Assembly (NCBI GenBank): GCA_003550325.1
Contig: QKWP01000363.1
Coordinates: forward strand, 151,402 to 215,401
DNA from: Gigaspora rosea
Taxonomy: Eukaryota > Glomeromycota > Glomeromycetes > Diversisporales > Gigasporaceae
Direction: 5' to 3'
DNA: 64,000 nucleotides
The notes beneath the pieces are model-generated. The model saw only the letters and a program-made list of their open reading frames with translations. It was not told the DNA's origin and made no database searches. Of the stretch, positions 12,326-23,528 are shown piece by piece (position 1 is the first letter of the stretch; every line of letters starts with the position of its first letter). The position numbers and the translations under genes are program-made.

Positions 12326-13076
12326 GACTGTGAATCGGTTCTAAAAATTAGAATCGATAATCAAATCAGTATCGAATCCCCAAAATCGGTTTAGAATCGA
12401 TGATCGAATCTTCCGATTTGCCAAACTAAGTTTTAATCTGTTTTGTATTGTTAAATACCATAGGTTATTTGATTATATATATTTATAAATAATGTAATTT
12501 AAGTTTTATTTAATGTATAAAAAGTAATAAATATAAGCAATAATATATAAATTAAAAAATATATAAAATAAAAAATTGTAGAGAAAAAAGCAAATGCCAA
12601 AAAAAAAAAACTCCATTCTAAAATCAAATTATTTCCAATCTTAAAAGCAATATTTATTAATAATATTAAATTTAATACCGTTGCTACATTTTAATATTCT
12701 CTCTGTTTACAGATATGTGTATAAAAAATATAAATAGTTGCGTTTGTTATTATTTAGCTTTCTTCTATTAATTTATTGCTACATGGTTTATATATTTTCA
12801 GCTTGTTATTTTTCAAAGCCTCTATAGCTATCTGAAGTCACATCGTTGTGACTTATTAAAAATTATAGGGCGCATTATGTTTCTTAAACCTTAATCCCTG
12901 TTTTTAATAATAAACAAAGCTTTATATTTTTTTTTTGCATGTATCTAAAAACAAGAGAAAATTTAATGAAAATTTAGACATTTAAATGTATAATATAAAA
13001 CGATTACGATTCTGATCTTAGAATCGATTTCAAAATATTTAATCGTTTAAACGATTATTGCACTTGCAAAAATGTG
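12326..13076. mobile_element. Possible non-autonomous element with AATCG-rich ends
   Basis: The left end reads CTGTGAATCGGTTCTAAA, then GAATCGAT; the right end on the other strand reads CAAGTGCAATAATCGTTTAA, then GAAATCGATTCTAA. The match is imperfect and gapped. The interior is very A+T rich and has no gene. A lone copy of a similar end (GTGAATCGATTCTAATTCG) is at 16181-16210. Boundaries and class are uncertain. Confidence 0.35.
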
Positions 13077-13318
13077 TGACCTCTGCAGATCATGATGTAA
13101 AATCACAGGAAATCAGGCGATTTTTCAATTCTAAGAGAATTTTACTGATTTCCAATAAAGATGCTGAAGTCAAAATTACGTATCTATATATAATATTACA
13201 ATGCTTTAGATCTTCAAAACATGTACTTCGATACTGTACTTGAAAAATATTTATTAGCATGCCTCCTGCATATAGTAAAGGTTTGAAGTGGCGTATTATT
13301 TATCTACATTATGATGGC

Positions 13319-13440
13319 TATTCATTATCTATTATCTATTATCTATCTATTATCTATTATCTATTATCTATTATCTATTATCTATTATCTATTATCTATT
13401 ATCTATTTACTTATTTACTTATTTACTTATATATATATAT
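13319..13440. repeat. TCTATTA microsatellite followed by TTTACTTA and TA runs
   Basis: About twelve copies of the 7-mer CTATTAT/TATCTAT run from 13319 to 13405, then four TTTACTTA-type units and a short (TA)n. The open frames across this array are artefacts of repetition. Confidence 0.9.
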
Positions 13441-13700
13441 TAAAAGTGTATCGTGTGCAAGAACTTTTTAAAGTTACGTTTTTGATGTCTGTTATGCTTA
13501 AAACAGGTTATATAGTAGTTATATCCTGTACGTACTATATGAAATAGATATATATACATGCATATGATGTGGCTGAACAGATAAATATAGCTAGAGTATG
13601 TTTGCTATATATATTAAAAGCGTATCGTGTGCCAGACACTCTTAAAAGTTACGTTTTGATATCCGTTGCACTTAAATCAGGTTACATACTGTAAACATTG
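13430..13700. repeat. Diverged direct duplication, about 95 bp
   Basis: The block at 13430-13530 (TATATTAAAAGTGTATCGTG, then AAGTTACGTTTTTGATG, CTTAAAACAGGTTA) is repeated at about 13605-13700 (TATTAAAAGCGTATCGTG, AAGTTACGTTTTGATAT, CTTAAATCAGGTTA). The spacing is about 175 bp. There is no gene. Confidence 0.65.
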
Positions 13701-14207
13701 ATTTTCGATTTATAGTTCTGCAACGTATAATACAGTATCAACATATATACTTACAGTATACAACTGCGAATAGATGTTAGCTTACCGGTATTTAAAATCT
13801 AAGATGTGAATCATGTTGTGATAGCATTGATAGATATTTTGAGAATTTGAACATGTGTATAATCCTGGTTTATCAAACAAATACCAAAGAGTACGTGGCT
13901 TACATAAATCGATATGGATTTAATACTTTTAATAATTTAGCACGTATGTATGTACGTATGTTATACATGCAAGATACGTTGTACCCAACAGGATATGCTT
14001 CTAATACTTTTAAAATTATATATCAATATTTGTAAATATCATGTCGTAGTTATGAACAAAGTCGCTTTGTTACAATTAAGTCGTTACGTTATCAATTTAA
14101 GATTTTTTTTTTATAAAAATCGTGTCCATAGTAGATTGATTCGATAAATAGATAGCCTTGATAATTATAAAAAACTATAAATATTCATAATAATAATTCA
14201 ACATTCG
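13701..14207. other. AT-rich stretch, no gene
   Basis: The two short plus-strand frames here (13847-14035 and 13950-14147) overlap in different phases and show no domain; they are treated as chance. TACGTATG-rich sequence lies around 13940-13975. Confidence 0.45.
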
Positions 14208-14397
14208 CCCTAATTTTAATTCTAATTCTAATTACTAATAGGAATAAGAATTACGATTCTAATAAGTATAAGAATAAGAATTACGATTACAATTTCAATT
14301 ACAATTACAATACAATTACAATACAATTACAGTTACGATACAAATACAATACAACTACAATTACAATACGATTACAAATACAATTACATTACGATTT
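14208..14397. repeat. ATTACA/ATTCTA hexamer microsatellite
   Basis: Imperfect hexamers (AATTCT, then AATTAC and ATACAA) run almost without break for about 190 bp. Confidence 0.85.
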
Positions 14398-14449
14398 TCA
14401 AAGTAAATAATACTACTGTATTAGAACATACCTCCTGTAAAAATAACAT

Positions 14450-14600
14450 CTGACCGTCGTGCTACCTGTAAAGAAAACGAAAGAAAATGTTGGGCTGCAC
14501 GAACTGCTGAACAGAAAGCAGAACAGAATAAAAAATAAGAGAACGTAGAGAATCACAACCCCTACAAGAAAAATTTAATAAGTGATTAGACCGTAAAAAA
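14450..14600 (+). pseudogene. Short basic protein fragment (RTAEQKAEQ type)
   Basis: One frame reads RATCKENERKCWAARTAEQK followed by AEQNKK and a stop; the neighbouring frame continues with ERRESQPLQEKFNK. Repeats of the form 'R-x-ART-EQ' are known from the N-terminal parts of fungal Helitron-associated proteins, so this may be a relic of one. The fragment is too short to be sure. Confidence 0.25.
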
Positions 14601-15456
14601 AAGGATAAAAATTCCCGTATAAATTATCAACTCATAAATCTTAGATAACCTATATACTACGAATGTTAAAATTATTTCAAGTATCTTTACTACTATATAG
14701 ACACGTTAATAATATTTTACTCCCGTACGTATATGCACATACATGTGTACGTGTAAGCCACAAATAAGCACCACGCAATGTGCTCTGATTTAACATTAAG
14801 TCAACCAATTCGACTTAGCCACGTCAACCAACCAATACAATTATATATAATTTTTACGTTACACTTTCCGATTAGTGTAAACTTTTTTTCGCAATATTTT
14901 TTTAATTTCGTTACATGTGTAAATAAAAAAATTTTAAACTGTTTTATTAAATTGAAATCCCAAAATTTTACAAAGTAAATTCGTACACCAAAAAACAATG
15001 GTATATTCAATCGAACTTAGCATTTACACGTCCAATCAGAACCGTAAATTATTACTGAATTATAGTATTCTATTCTGATATGAAAATAATTTGTTAATTA
15101 ATAACTTCTTATAACTTCTTTACCAAATCTAAACATATTAATTTTTGTATTTTTATAAAACACTAACCATTATTAACACAATATAATAATAATTTTCTAA
15201 CAATCATATTCTCACACCGCAGTGTACGATGTATCATGAAGTAATTTTGACATGTGATGTTAACCATACTGTGCAGATATATATTATAAAATATATTAAA
15301 ACAATCCAGACCACCCCCATCTACAGATACGTTAACGAGAATATTAATTCCTACTATAATCAGATAAATGAAAACCATTACTTATGCTAAAAAAGGATTT
15401 TGCAAAAATCAGCATAGCGAACTTCAAAAAAGTTGAACGGAACCACCTAATGATGC
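14601..15456. other. AT-rich stretch, no supported gene
   Basis: Short frames on both strands (14778-14978, 14801-15010, 15163-15378) carry no recognisable motif. Nothing else is seen. Confidence 0.45.
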
Positions 15457-15550
15457 CTGACGAAACCATGTGATGCTAATTATCACGTGCTATTACTTAT
15501 AAAAAATCAAAATGTACCATGTGACAATTAGCATCACATGGTTTCGTCAG
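15457..15550. mobile_element. 94-bp palindromic mini-element
   Basis: The first 30 bp (start CTGACGAAACCATGTGATGC) are repeated in inverted form at the other end (GCATCACATGGTTTCGTCAG) with one mismatch, leaving a loop of about 34 bp. The terminal motif GACGAAACC is shared with the larger elements at 32015-32624 and 39201-40010. No target duplication is obvious. Confidence 0.75.
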
Positions 15551-15694
15551 AACAACCGCTCTACACATTTCAAAACGTTATACATTCATGTGATCGTACT
15601 GGTACAAACGTTATCCGTTTATTTCTAAACTTACTTTAAACGAGATAGGTGGGGCGTAAGCGCCACCTGTCGTGCTAGTTTTAATAAGAAACTA

Positions 15695-15906
15695 TTACAC
15701 TGAGATAAAACTAAACGTTTCTCTTGTGCTTAGTGAGTAATTATATAAAGTGGTATTTTTTTGATGAACATAATCTATTTGCTTTTTCACCAAATTAGGA
15801 TTAAATAATCGTACTCTATGTGGCGTATCAGATAAGTTGCAATTACATATGTTTTGCTGTAACTCAATTCCACAATACAAGCATTTTCGACAACTAAAAC
15901 ATGGTC
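15695..15906 (-). CDS. Partial zinc-finger-like exon
   Basis: On the minus strand an open frame reads GPCFSCRKCLYCGIELQQN, then ICNCNLSDTPHRVRLFNP and NLVKKQIDYVHQKNTTLYN, ending at a stop at 15695. Four or five cysteines in C-x2-C-x2-C-x2-C spacing, plus CNC, suggest metal binding. At the upstream side a T-rich tract ending in ATTATCACAG (about 15907-15930) fits an intron acceptor, so this is probably a last exon; the earlier exon is not visible. The family is not identified, and it could be another gene relic. Confidence 0.35.
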
Positions 15907-16918
15907 CTCTGTGATAATTTAGCTTTTAAAGGAATATTTATGTAAAAAAAAAGAAAATATGTTTGTCGAAAAAAACAAATATCATAATATATAAGTTTTG
16001 GGAATGACGTATTTTTTATATATGATCGCTGATCGAAACTATGATTGAAAGCATAATTTAATATATAAATTTAAATTTGAATATTTTATTAAGAATTACA
16101 GAGATTTTCCGTCATCATCACCATGAAAATCACAGGGTCTCACTTTTTTGCAAAGCGCTATAAAACGATTATGCAGAAATGTGAATCGATTCTAATTCGA
16201 TTAACGATTAAAATGATTATTATAGATGACCAATAACAAGTACATATTCAATAACTAAAATCTATGATGAAAAAGATAATTATGTGTAGTGAAATTTGGG
16301 AATCTCAATAAATATACTTTGTCAAAAATTAAATCAGCACACGTTTTGTGATACAGCATGTATCAGCTCTAAAAAAATTTACTATTTACGTAATGCATCT
16401 AAGGCTAAAAATTTAGATCCGCTATTTCGAAATGATTGGCGTGAATAATAATTTAAAGTCTAATAAATTTTTTTATCGAATTATATATATCATATTTAGT
16501 ACGTATTATCATTAAGTATTTTTTATGCGATCAAGACAAATCTAGTGTTAACAGTGACATCTAATTCGTGAAGAATACGCAACAGGTGATGATTATGATC
16601 ACACTGACCAATCGGAAATTAGATTTTGGAAACGCACACCATTTCTTTCTTGGCTAAGCCATACACTTCGTTTCCCTCCGTTCCTGGTATGAGATATTCT
16701 ATCATGAACTATCATTCCTAAAGAGTAACAATTGCATTGTGAGAAATTGTTAAATCTTAAGATGCGAAATACGCCTACATTTACATATTAATCTTTTTGT
16801 ACGACTTGAACAAGTTTTGTGCAATGAAAATTTATTTAAGATTAAATATAAAAAGAAAGTTTGCGTATCTTTATAGTAAATACCTTTTACATTCTTACAC
16901 GTTGGTTTTAATAATTTT
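15907..16918. other. Region upstream of the kinase gene
   Basis: No coding frame. It should contain the promoter of the kinase at 16919. A TATAAAAAG is at 16846-16854, about 70 bp before the start codon, and is a weak TATA candidate. A lone AATCGATTCTAATTCG repeat end lies at 16186-16201. Confidence 0.35.
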
Positions 16919-18475
16919 ATGGATTCTAACGACAAAATTACTTTTTCAAAATTAAAAAGTGGAAACCGAGAAATAGATGATTTTTTACAAAGCACTGATG
17001 GCGTATTACAATGGTTTCCTTATACACAATTCGAAAATATTAAAGAAATAGGTAAAGGAGGATTTGCCACCATATATTATGCTGAATGGAAAAATGAAAT
17101 GTATGAACCCGAAATTGTGCTTAAGGAATTTCATAATTCGCAAGAAATTTCGACAAAATTCTTAAATGAGGTAATATTATAATCTATAAAATCCATGAAC
17201 TTTTTATATAAAAATTAATCGTGCTATTGCGATTATATTTAGATAAGTGCTCTTCATAAATGTATGAAGAAAGATGACACCTTTAATTTCCTGGGATGTT
17301 ATGGGATGTCTCAAAATACGAAAACAAAAAATTATATAATTGTAATGCAGTATTTTGAAAAAGGCTCCTTAAACCGCAATTTAGGTGATGTAGTGGGGAA
17401 AAGATGGCAAGAAAAATTGAAAATGCTTAGCCAAATTGCTATGGATTTAAAAACAATTCACGAAGTTGGCCTCATACACAAGGATTTTCATTCGGGAAAT
17501 ATTTTGCAGGACAACCTTTTCGATTCTTACATTTCTGATATGGGACTTTCTGAACCTCCCAATGCTAAAAATAATGGTGACGGTATTTATGGTGTATTAC
17601 CATACGTAGCACCTGAAGTTTTATGCGGTGGTTCATATTCGACGGCATCTGATATTTATTCATTTGGGATAATTATGTGGGAATTTACTTCTGGCAAACC
17701 TCCATTTGCAAATAATGCTCACGATTTCGATCTTCAATTTGGAATTGTTACTGGATTGCGACCTACGATTATCAGCGGAATTCCACAATGTTATATCGAT
17801 TTAATGAAGGACTGTTGGAATGAAATTCCAAATAAACGTCCAACTGCTGAATACATTTATAACACTCTAGAAGAGTGGATAAATGATCATGATATTCAAC
17901 GACAATTTGTGAAATCCGATGAAATGACAAATTCTAACAATATGTTCTCCTCACTCGAAATCCATCCTAATGCAATTTACACTAGCAGATTCATACATAA
18001 TTCTTATAATTACCTTATGCGATCTAAATCCATGTTTCGAACTTTTGCAACAGGTATCTATATATTATTAAATTTCAACTGTTTCTAGAATTTTCATAGT
18101 TAATATTTATTAAAATACGTTGGCTTAATTTGATTTGAATAAGAATGCGAAGACTCAAAAATCATTGATTTAGGAATGTCACGCTTTGTAAGTGCTTATT
18201 TAAAAAACCCGACGGAAAAAATTGTAGCTGCAAAACGCCTAACAACGGTTCAAGTACTAACGAGGATTTTTATAATGTTAGAATGGTATATAGTATTACA
18301 TAATTTTTTCAAGTTAAATTTTCAAATAGTATTAGTACGCAAAAACAAATTATTAGTACATAAAGTGAATCGATTTTTAAACTTTAAATATATTTTAAAC
18401 ATCAATTTATCATTCTATAAAATATTCTATGTTTTTACTATGTTTTTAGAATCCTTTTATTTAATCATATATTAA
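16919..18475 (+). CDS. TKL-like protein kinase, three exons, 454 aa
   Basis: A serine/threonine or dual-specificity kinase that would phosphorylate cytosolic targets. Exons are 16919-17170, 17243-18053 and 18174-18475, with GT-AG introns of 72 and 120 bp; both splices keep frame. Visible motifs: glycine loop GKGGFA (residues 45-50), ATP lysine K69 in VLK, helix-C glutamate E84, HKD (163-165) instead of HRD, FHSGN with N170, DMG (183-185) instead of DFG, APE (207-209), CW (275-276) and KRPT (282-285). All catalytic side chains are kept, so it is probably active. The loop 'HKDFHSGNIL' is characteristic of the kinase family expanded in arbuscular mycorrhizal fungi. Residues after about 300 are Ser/Asn-rich, and exon 3 ends in a hydrophobic, low-complexity stretch. 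The third exon is the least certain; another intron could start at GTATATAG near 18285. No signal peptide or extra domain is seen. Confidence 0.9.
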
Positions 18476-20084
18476 AATTAAAAAGTTAAATAATCATCAC
18501 GTCTTTACGTTTTAAAATTCTCGGGTAATAAAAAAATAAAAAACCCGGGGTGGTAACCAACAAGTCCGAGGAATTAATTAATAAGAAATAAAAAAAATTA
18601 AAATTGTTATTAATAAAATGTAAATCCCATAATGAGACGTGTGTTTTGCTTATAAAGCATGCCTTCTACACATTTTTGATAACAACCTATACTATATTTT
18701 TTTATAGAGATGCTAGAATATTACGAATTATAATATGCTGAAAATTTGAACCATAACTAATAATGATTAATTTAAACTATTCGATCAATTAATCACTTGA
18801 TATTTTTGTCAAATCAAGGCTAAAATGATATATTTAATATATTGCCATTTTATTATATCACTACCCATTGTTTAAAATGTTTCTTAATATATCAGAAATT
18901 ACATAACTATAATGTGAATTTAGAATTTAAACCAAATCCAGGCCCAGATTTTTAGTTTTACAATGAATTGGATTGTTAGAATTAATTAGTGATGCAATTC
19001 TTAATAATATTTATAAATTGAATGATCAACATTGATTATTTATATCATTTTTTAAATACCAAATGTCGCATCTTTTCATAATCATGAGAATAACAATATA
19101 TCTGTTTTGAAGATAGACATTGCCATAATATATTGTACATCGCTATAAATTTTGATAAAAATAATTAATTGTTAGTTATGGGGCACGAAGTGCTGAATAA
19201 CTAAGGTATTTACAGAATACGATTTGATTGGTCGATTAAGCACAGAAGGTAAACGCAAAATTCGACCGATCAGACCTTGTGAAAAATTGGTTTACGGAAA
19301 CACATGCACCAATACGGATTTATGCGGGCAAACTGTTATCCAAAACATTTAATACACGTTATCACACGAAAAAGTTGAATCCATGCACTATCGTGCATAA
19401 TATCATAATTTCCATGCACTAATGTCACGATCGTCACGATCGTTATGATTACATACGCAGTGTAACACTTTTGATTAAATCTTCGATTTTCATATGACGT
19501 ATCGTTAATTATCCTTAAAAAAAAAAAAAAAAAAAGTTTGTATGAATACTATTTGAAAACAACATTGGCAACGGGCCTAATTAAGACATTTGTTTTAGAC
19601 AACCCTTGGCTTTTTTCACAATAGACAGAAATTGCCAACTCCGACACCCACTCGACACTAATAATGTCTAAGTCTCGTTAATTATGTATTGAACTGTATC
19701 AAAAAATATAAAAAGATAAACAAGAACTCAGACCTCACTCTACAAAACAATGCAATTAAAGATATCAATAATGCTCCTTGAAAACTTTATATGATATTCC
19801 TACTTGATGAGTTAGAAGAGTTTAGTGAGATAATTAAAGCTGGTGAATTTCCAAACAGGGAAAATTTTTCGAGTACATTGTATAAAAAATCTTTGTAAAA
19901 ATTTAATTTATACAGTATTTAATAATTTGTCTACAACAGTGACAAATATGGAAAAGGACTAGTCCTAATAGTGTCCAAGTCCATATCTTCTTTGCTGAAA
20001 TTTCGGAATATTTCAGACTTTCACTTTGCTTTTAGCTACTTTTTACTCATTATATTCAGAGTATTTCGAAAGAGCGTTTGTTAT
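18476..20084. other. Intergenic, no supported gene
   Basis: The start should hold the 3' untranslated region of the kinase. The rest is closed in all frames except short runs. Around 19790-19890 a short readable piece (LLDELEEFSEIIKAGEFPNR) occurs without start or domain and may be a gene relic. A small palindrome CACGATCG repeats at 19427-19442. Confidence 0.4.
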
Positions 20085-20217
20085 GGACTAAGTGCCTTAT
20101 GTCCAATAAAAAAAATATGGGCATGTCCATAACTAAATGCCTTATGTCCAATAAAAAAATATGGGTATGTCCATAACTAAAAGCCTTATGTCCAATAAAA
20201 AAAATGGGCATGTCCAT
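20085..20217. repeat. 44-bp minisatellite, three copies
   Basis: The unit AACTAAATGCCTTATGTCCA, followed by ATAAAAAAATATGGGCATGTCCAT, occurs three times. Copies differ by a few bases and by A-run length. Frames across it are repeats, not genes. Confidence 0.8.
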
Positions 20218-21087
20218 AAATGTCCATGTCCAACAGTCCATATTGTCCGTGATTATATTTTGCAAATATTTTCACGTTGGGATCATCAAACAAAAACGAG
20301 TAACATGTTTTTAAGAACTGTCGATAACACAAAATTTTATCCTTAAAACAACCTTCTACTCGCTAAAAAACATTGCTTGCAGAAGTTTGACACAATATTA
20401 GTCCCAAACTTTTGTGATGATTATAACTAACAAAATTTTATTGCTTTTAAATATTGTTCATATTTGAGCACGTATGAAATCTACGCAATCATTTGGTCGA
20501 GCAAAATCACGTAATAATTGACCAATAAATTATAGAGTTTGATGATCATCGGAAAAATACAAAAAGCGGTGGCCTAAACCTACCTTGGGTGGGTTAAATA
20601 AAAATGTCGGAAAGGCTATTTGCTTGCATATAGCAACCTAAAACCTTTCTAACCCTAATCTAAAATGACCCCAACCCTAAAGTTAATTCGATAAAATATA
20701 TATTATAAGAAACTGCTCTGCTTTAGACGTCCCCTGTTTATTGTCAACAAAATCGCAAGATTAAGTGTACTATAACGACACGAAAAAGTATAAAAAAAAC
20801 AAAATAAACTGTAAATATCACAATATTTCACTATGTAAGCTACAGTTTGACTTTTAAATAAAAACTTTCGACGCAAATTTTAACTATATACGTCTCTTTA
20901 ACTATCAATTATTAATTATTAAATAGATAAAAGCCTGCACTTAAAGTCTGTACCATATTTTAAAGCCTACGTTCTTCTGATTTAGTGATTGACATAAACT
21001 GACACAGTTCAACCGTGTCATACTTGATTGTTTTGGTAAGAAATAAATAATCAGATTGTCCTAATGTTTATAAGTTACATTAGATGA
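20218..21087. other. AT-rich stretch, no gene
   Basis: No frame or RNA gene is supported. A few CTAACCC-like hexamers occur near 20650-20680 but do not form an array. Confidence 0.45.
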
Positions 21088-21505
21088 AATAATGTTTTAG
21101 TCGATTTTGCATTGGTCGATTTATCACTTAGTCATCTTAGTCATCTTAGTCAGCCGATTTATCAAAAATTCGACTTAGTTAATTTTATGTTAACGCTAGA
21201 TTACAGTATATTAAAAATTACAGTAACCAGTCAAATTTAGGTCAGACCAATTCGTTTGGATTGCTTTCATTATTCCTCTTGGTTAAAAAAAAGGATGGTA
21301 TATAATTATGGAATTAAAGAAAAAAAAATTTAAAGATAAGAATTGTAGTAAGATCTGAAAAGAAAGTCAACGAACATAAAATACGAGCAAAAAATATGAG
21401 AAAATCTCCGATAACTTTTGAAGGCACAATTAGGTGATCGACTTTGACTTAGATGGCTATGCCGATTTTTAAATATTGACTTAGTCGAGTCGATAAAACA
21501 TTATC
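21088..21505. mobile_element. Possible MITE with ATAATGTTTTA ends
   Basis: The left side reads ATAATGTTTTAGTCGA (from about 21089) and the right side, on the other strand, reads ATAATGTTTTATCGACTCGA (from about 21504). Sub-terminal GACTTAG and CGATTTAT motifs recur in both halves. The interior has no gene. No clear target duplication is seen. Confidence 0.5.
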
Positions 21506-21724
21506 GCTACAAACAATATGTATGAGTTATTCTTATTAATAAAAAATAGTTATGATTATATCTTATTAAAATACTGAATTGTATAATACATTGGGATAAT
21601 CTATTATAATTAATTAAAACTATATTTACAAATTTGCAAAAAATATATTAAGTACAGATTTTTTTGATAATGTACAAGTATTGATTACAAATTGAAAAGC
21701 CAGTCAACGAAGTGACAGGGCGAT

Positions 21725-22671
21725 CATTATTGCGAGATCAGATGACTTTATGACCGATCCCGTACAGGTTTTGTTATGTATCCTTTTATGGTTATTCTTT
21801 GATTATTGTCGTGAGATTTTGTAACTTGTTTTTACAGGTAATTTTAGATTTGCATATGATTTTGATATTCACATGGTTATGATTATTGTTAGATCGATAA
21901 TGGGGTAAGGGATAATAACTGTGGCCGAGTATGAACCAGTGATACGGGAGGAGTATTTAAGGCCAAGAATTTCAGTAAAGGTTATCTTTCTTTTCGCTAT
22001 CGCTCGCCTTGTGAAGGCTGGCTCTATCTCCTTTCCTTTCCCTTACCCACCCGAATTCAAGCAAGCAGTGTTGTTTCTTTTGTTATATCAGGCTCCACGG
22101 CTGCATTAGCAGTGCAAGGACTTTAGTGACCTGGCTCCACGGCTGCAAGTGGCAGTGCAAGGACCAGAGGTAGTTGGCTCCGCGGCTAAAAGTGGCAGTG
22201 CAAGGACCTGTTGTATACCTGGCTCCACGGCTACAAGTGTGGCAGTGCAAGGACCAGAGGTAGTTGGCTCCGCGGCTGCAAGTGGCAGTGCAAGGACCTG
22301 TGTGTACCTGGCTCCACGGCTGCAAGTGGCAGTGCAAGGACCATAAGAATGAACCTCACTCATATTGGCAGGAACGATGTTACCGATTCTCTTTACAGCT
22401 GTGGGAAGATCTGATGGTTTCCCTCTATATGAAGGCATTTTGATCTGTGAATGGTTTCGCATCGTCTTTTACCTGTGGGACAGACAGAACATTATAGGTG
22501 TCCCTTTTCGTTTGCTGTTGTGATGAATGTATGTCTCCATAGTGGAAAATGTGATTATGTATATTAGAGCCGCCAGGGGTAGCGAGCCCTTATCCCATAT
22601 GTTTTTCAGATTTGTTAAATAAAGTTATTCAGTTTGTTTTAAATAAAGTCAGCTGATCGAGCAATAATAAT
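21725..22671. mobile_element. Inverted-end element with a GC-rich core
   Basis: The left end reads ATTATTGCGAGATCAGATGA and then CTTTAT. The right end on the other strand reads ATTATTGCTCGATCAGCTGA and then CTTTAT, so about 26 bp match with few differences. The inside is far less A+T rich than the neighbourhood. It holds a 6-copy minisatellite (22091-22342), possible splice sites (AAAGGTTATC near 21978; TATATCAG at 22083-22090) and two AATAAAG signals near 22618 and 22641. It may be a non-autonomous transposon or a processed non-coding transcript. No convincing protein is encoded; the frames over the repeat are all open because of its composition. Confidence 0.5.
22091..22342. repeat. GC-rich minisatellite with alternating (dimeric) units
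   Basis: The core GGCTCCACGGCTGCAAGTGG, followed by CAGTGCAAGGACC, starts at 22091, 22133, 22176, 22221, 22266 and 22310 (periods 42-45). Linkers alternate between a TGTGTACCT type and an AGAGGTAGTT type, so the higher-order unit is a dimer of about 88 bp present three times. Copies are close to identical, suggesting recent amplification. Confidence 0.85.
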
Positions 22672-22710
22672 TAAGAATGGACATACTTGTGATTTTATCA
22701 ATTGTGTAAT

Positions 22711-23018
22711 ACTGTATTCCTCCGAAAAAAATAGGAAATTATAGAAGATCAGTATGGTATATATAGGCCGAATTAAATCTATACTATACCGATCAGCTAT
22801 AATTCCTAACTCTAACGCTAAGGCCAGACCAATTTAATTCTTTGTTTAACATAAAAAAAAAAAAGCACCCCCGAAAGTAAGCACTCCCTACAATTCATAT
22901 ATGCCTGCAAATTAGCATCCCTCATATAATAAAAATAAGCAACTAAATACCAAATCTTTCAAATTATTATACCCGAAAATAAGCAAAAAAAGGGTGCTTA
23001 TTTTCGGAGGAATACAGT
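22711..23018. mobile_element. MITE with TATTCCTCCGAAAA ends
   Basis: Left end ACTGTATTCCTCCGAAAA at 22711; the right end at 23018, read on the other strand, is ACTGTATTCCTCCGAAAA and continues TAAGCACCC. The same CGAAAATAAGCA/CGAAAGTAAGCA motif repeats inside at about 22875 and 22975. It has the look of a mariner-type MITE, but a TA duplication is only present on the left. No gene. Confidence 0.65.
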
Positions 23019-23528
23019 TAGTGATGGGAAAAATGCGCATTTTATAATAACATTCGCATGATATCGCATGATATCAGATATAATTTTTGGAATTTATATT
23101 TTCCCTTCGGAAAATATCTGATATGTACTCAAATTTTTACCCCGTTTTGCTCTTCTTTTATGTTCATTTCATTTTCTTTTCGGAATTTTTTGGTTTTTAT
23201 AGTCTTCAAAATTTCCATTCGTTCATGGTTTAGTGTAACAGTTAAACGGGCATTATTGAATTTTCGGCTCGGATCAATTACCAGGTTAGTGTCTGATCAT
23301 TACCTGATATGCTTTGTGTTTGTAATTAGCACATGAAAATGCGTTTAAAAAAAAAAAATATTTTTTTTAGTATTAGTTATAATTAAATCATTTAAATTTT
23401 TTCAACTTTCCCGTAAACTTGTTGCTATCATTTATGTGTTTATTATTATAAACTAATCACAAAACTTTTAATTTCTTAAATTTTAAAATCTTTTAGTATA
23501 TATTTGGATTATATATTATATCAACGAA

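Noticed and set aside
13259..13547. Two overlapping plus frames rich in Tyr, Leu, Ile
   Set aside because: They are translations of the TCTATTA microsatellite in two phases.
15650..15670. GTGG..GCGTAAGCGCCAC hairpin as a regulatory site
   Set aside because: Isolated short palindrome with no linked gene and no second copy seen.
16750..16995. 81-codon minus frame
   Set aside because: Antisense to the kinase start; the kinase has clear motifs and this has none.
19700..20040. Possible gene around LLDELEEFSEIIKAGEFPNR
   Set aside because: Only about 30 readable codons, no start, no splice partner and no family match; kept as a note in the intergenic entry.
20056..20346. Frames on both strands with repeated MDMPIFF / GHKAF motifs
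   Set aside because: Translations of the 44-bp minisatellite.
22083..22462. Several frames on both strands with Cys/Gly/Ala-rich repeats
   Set aside because: Openness in nearly all frames results from the GC-rich minisatellite, whose unit length is not a multiple of three.
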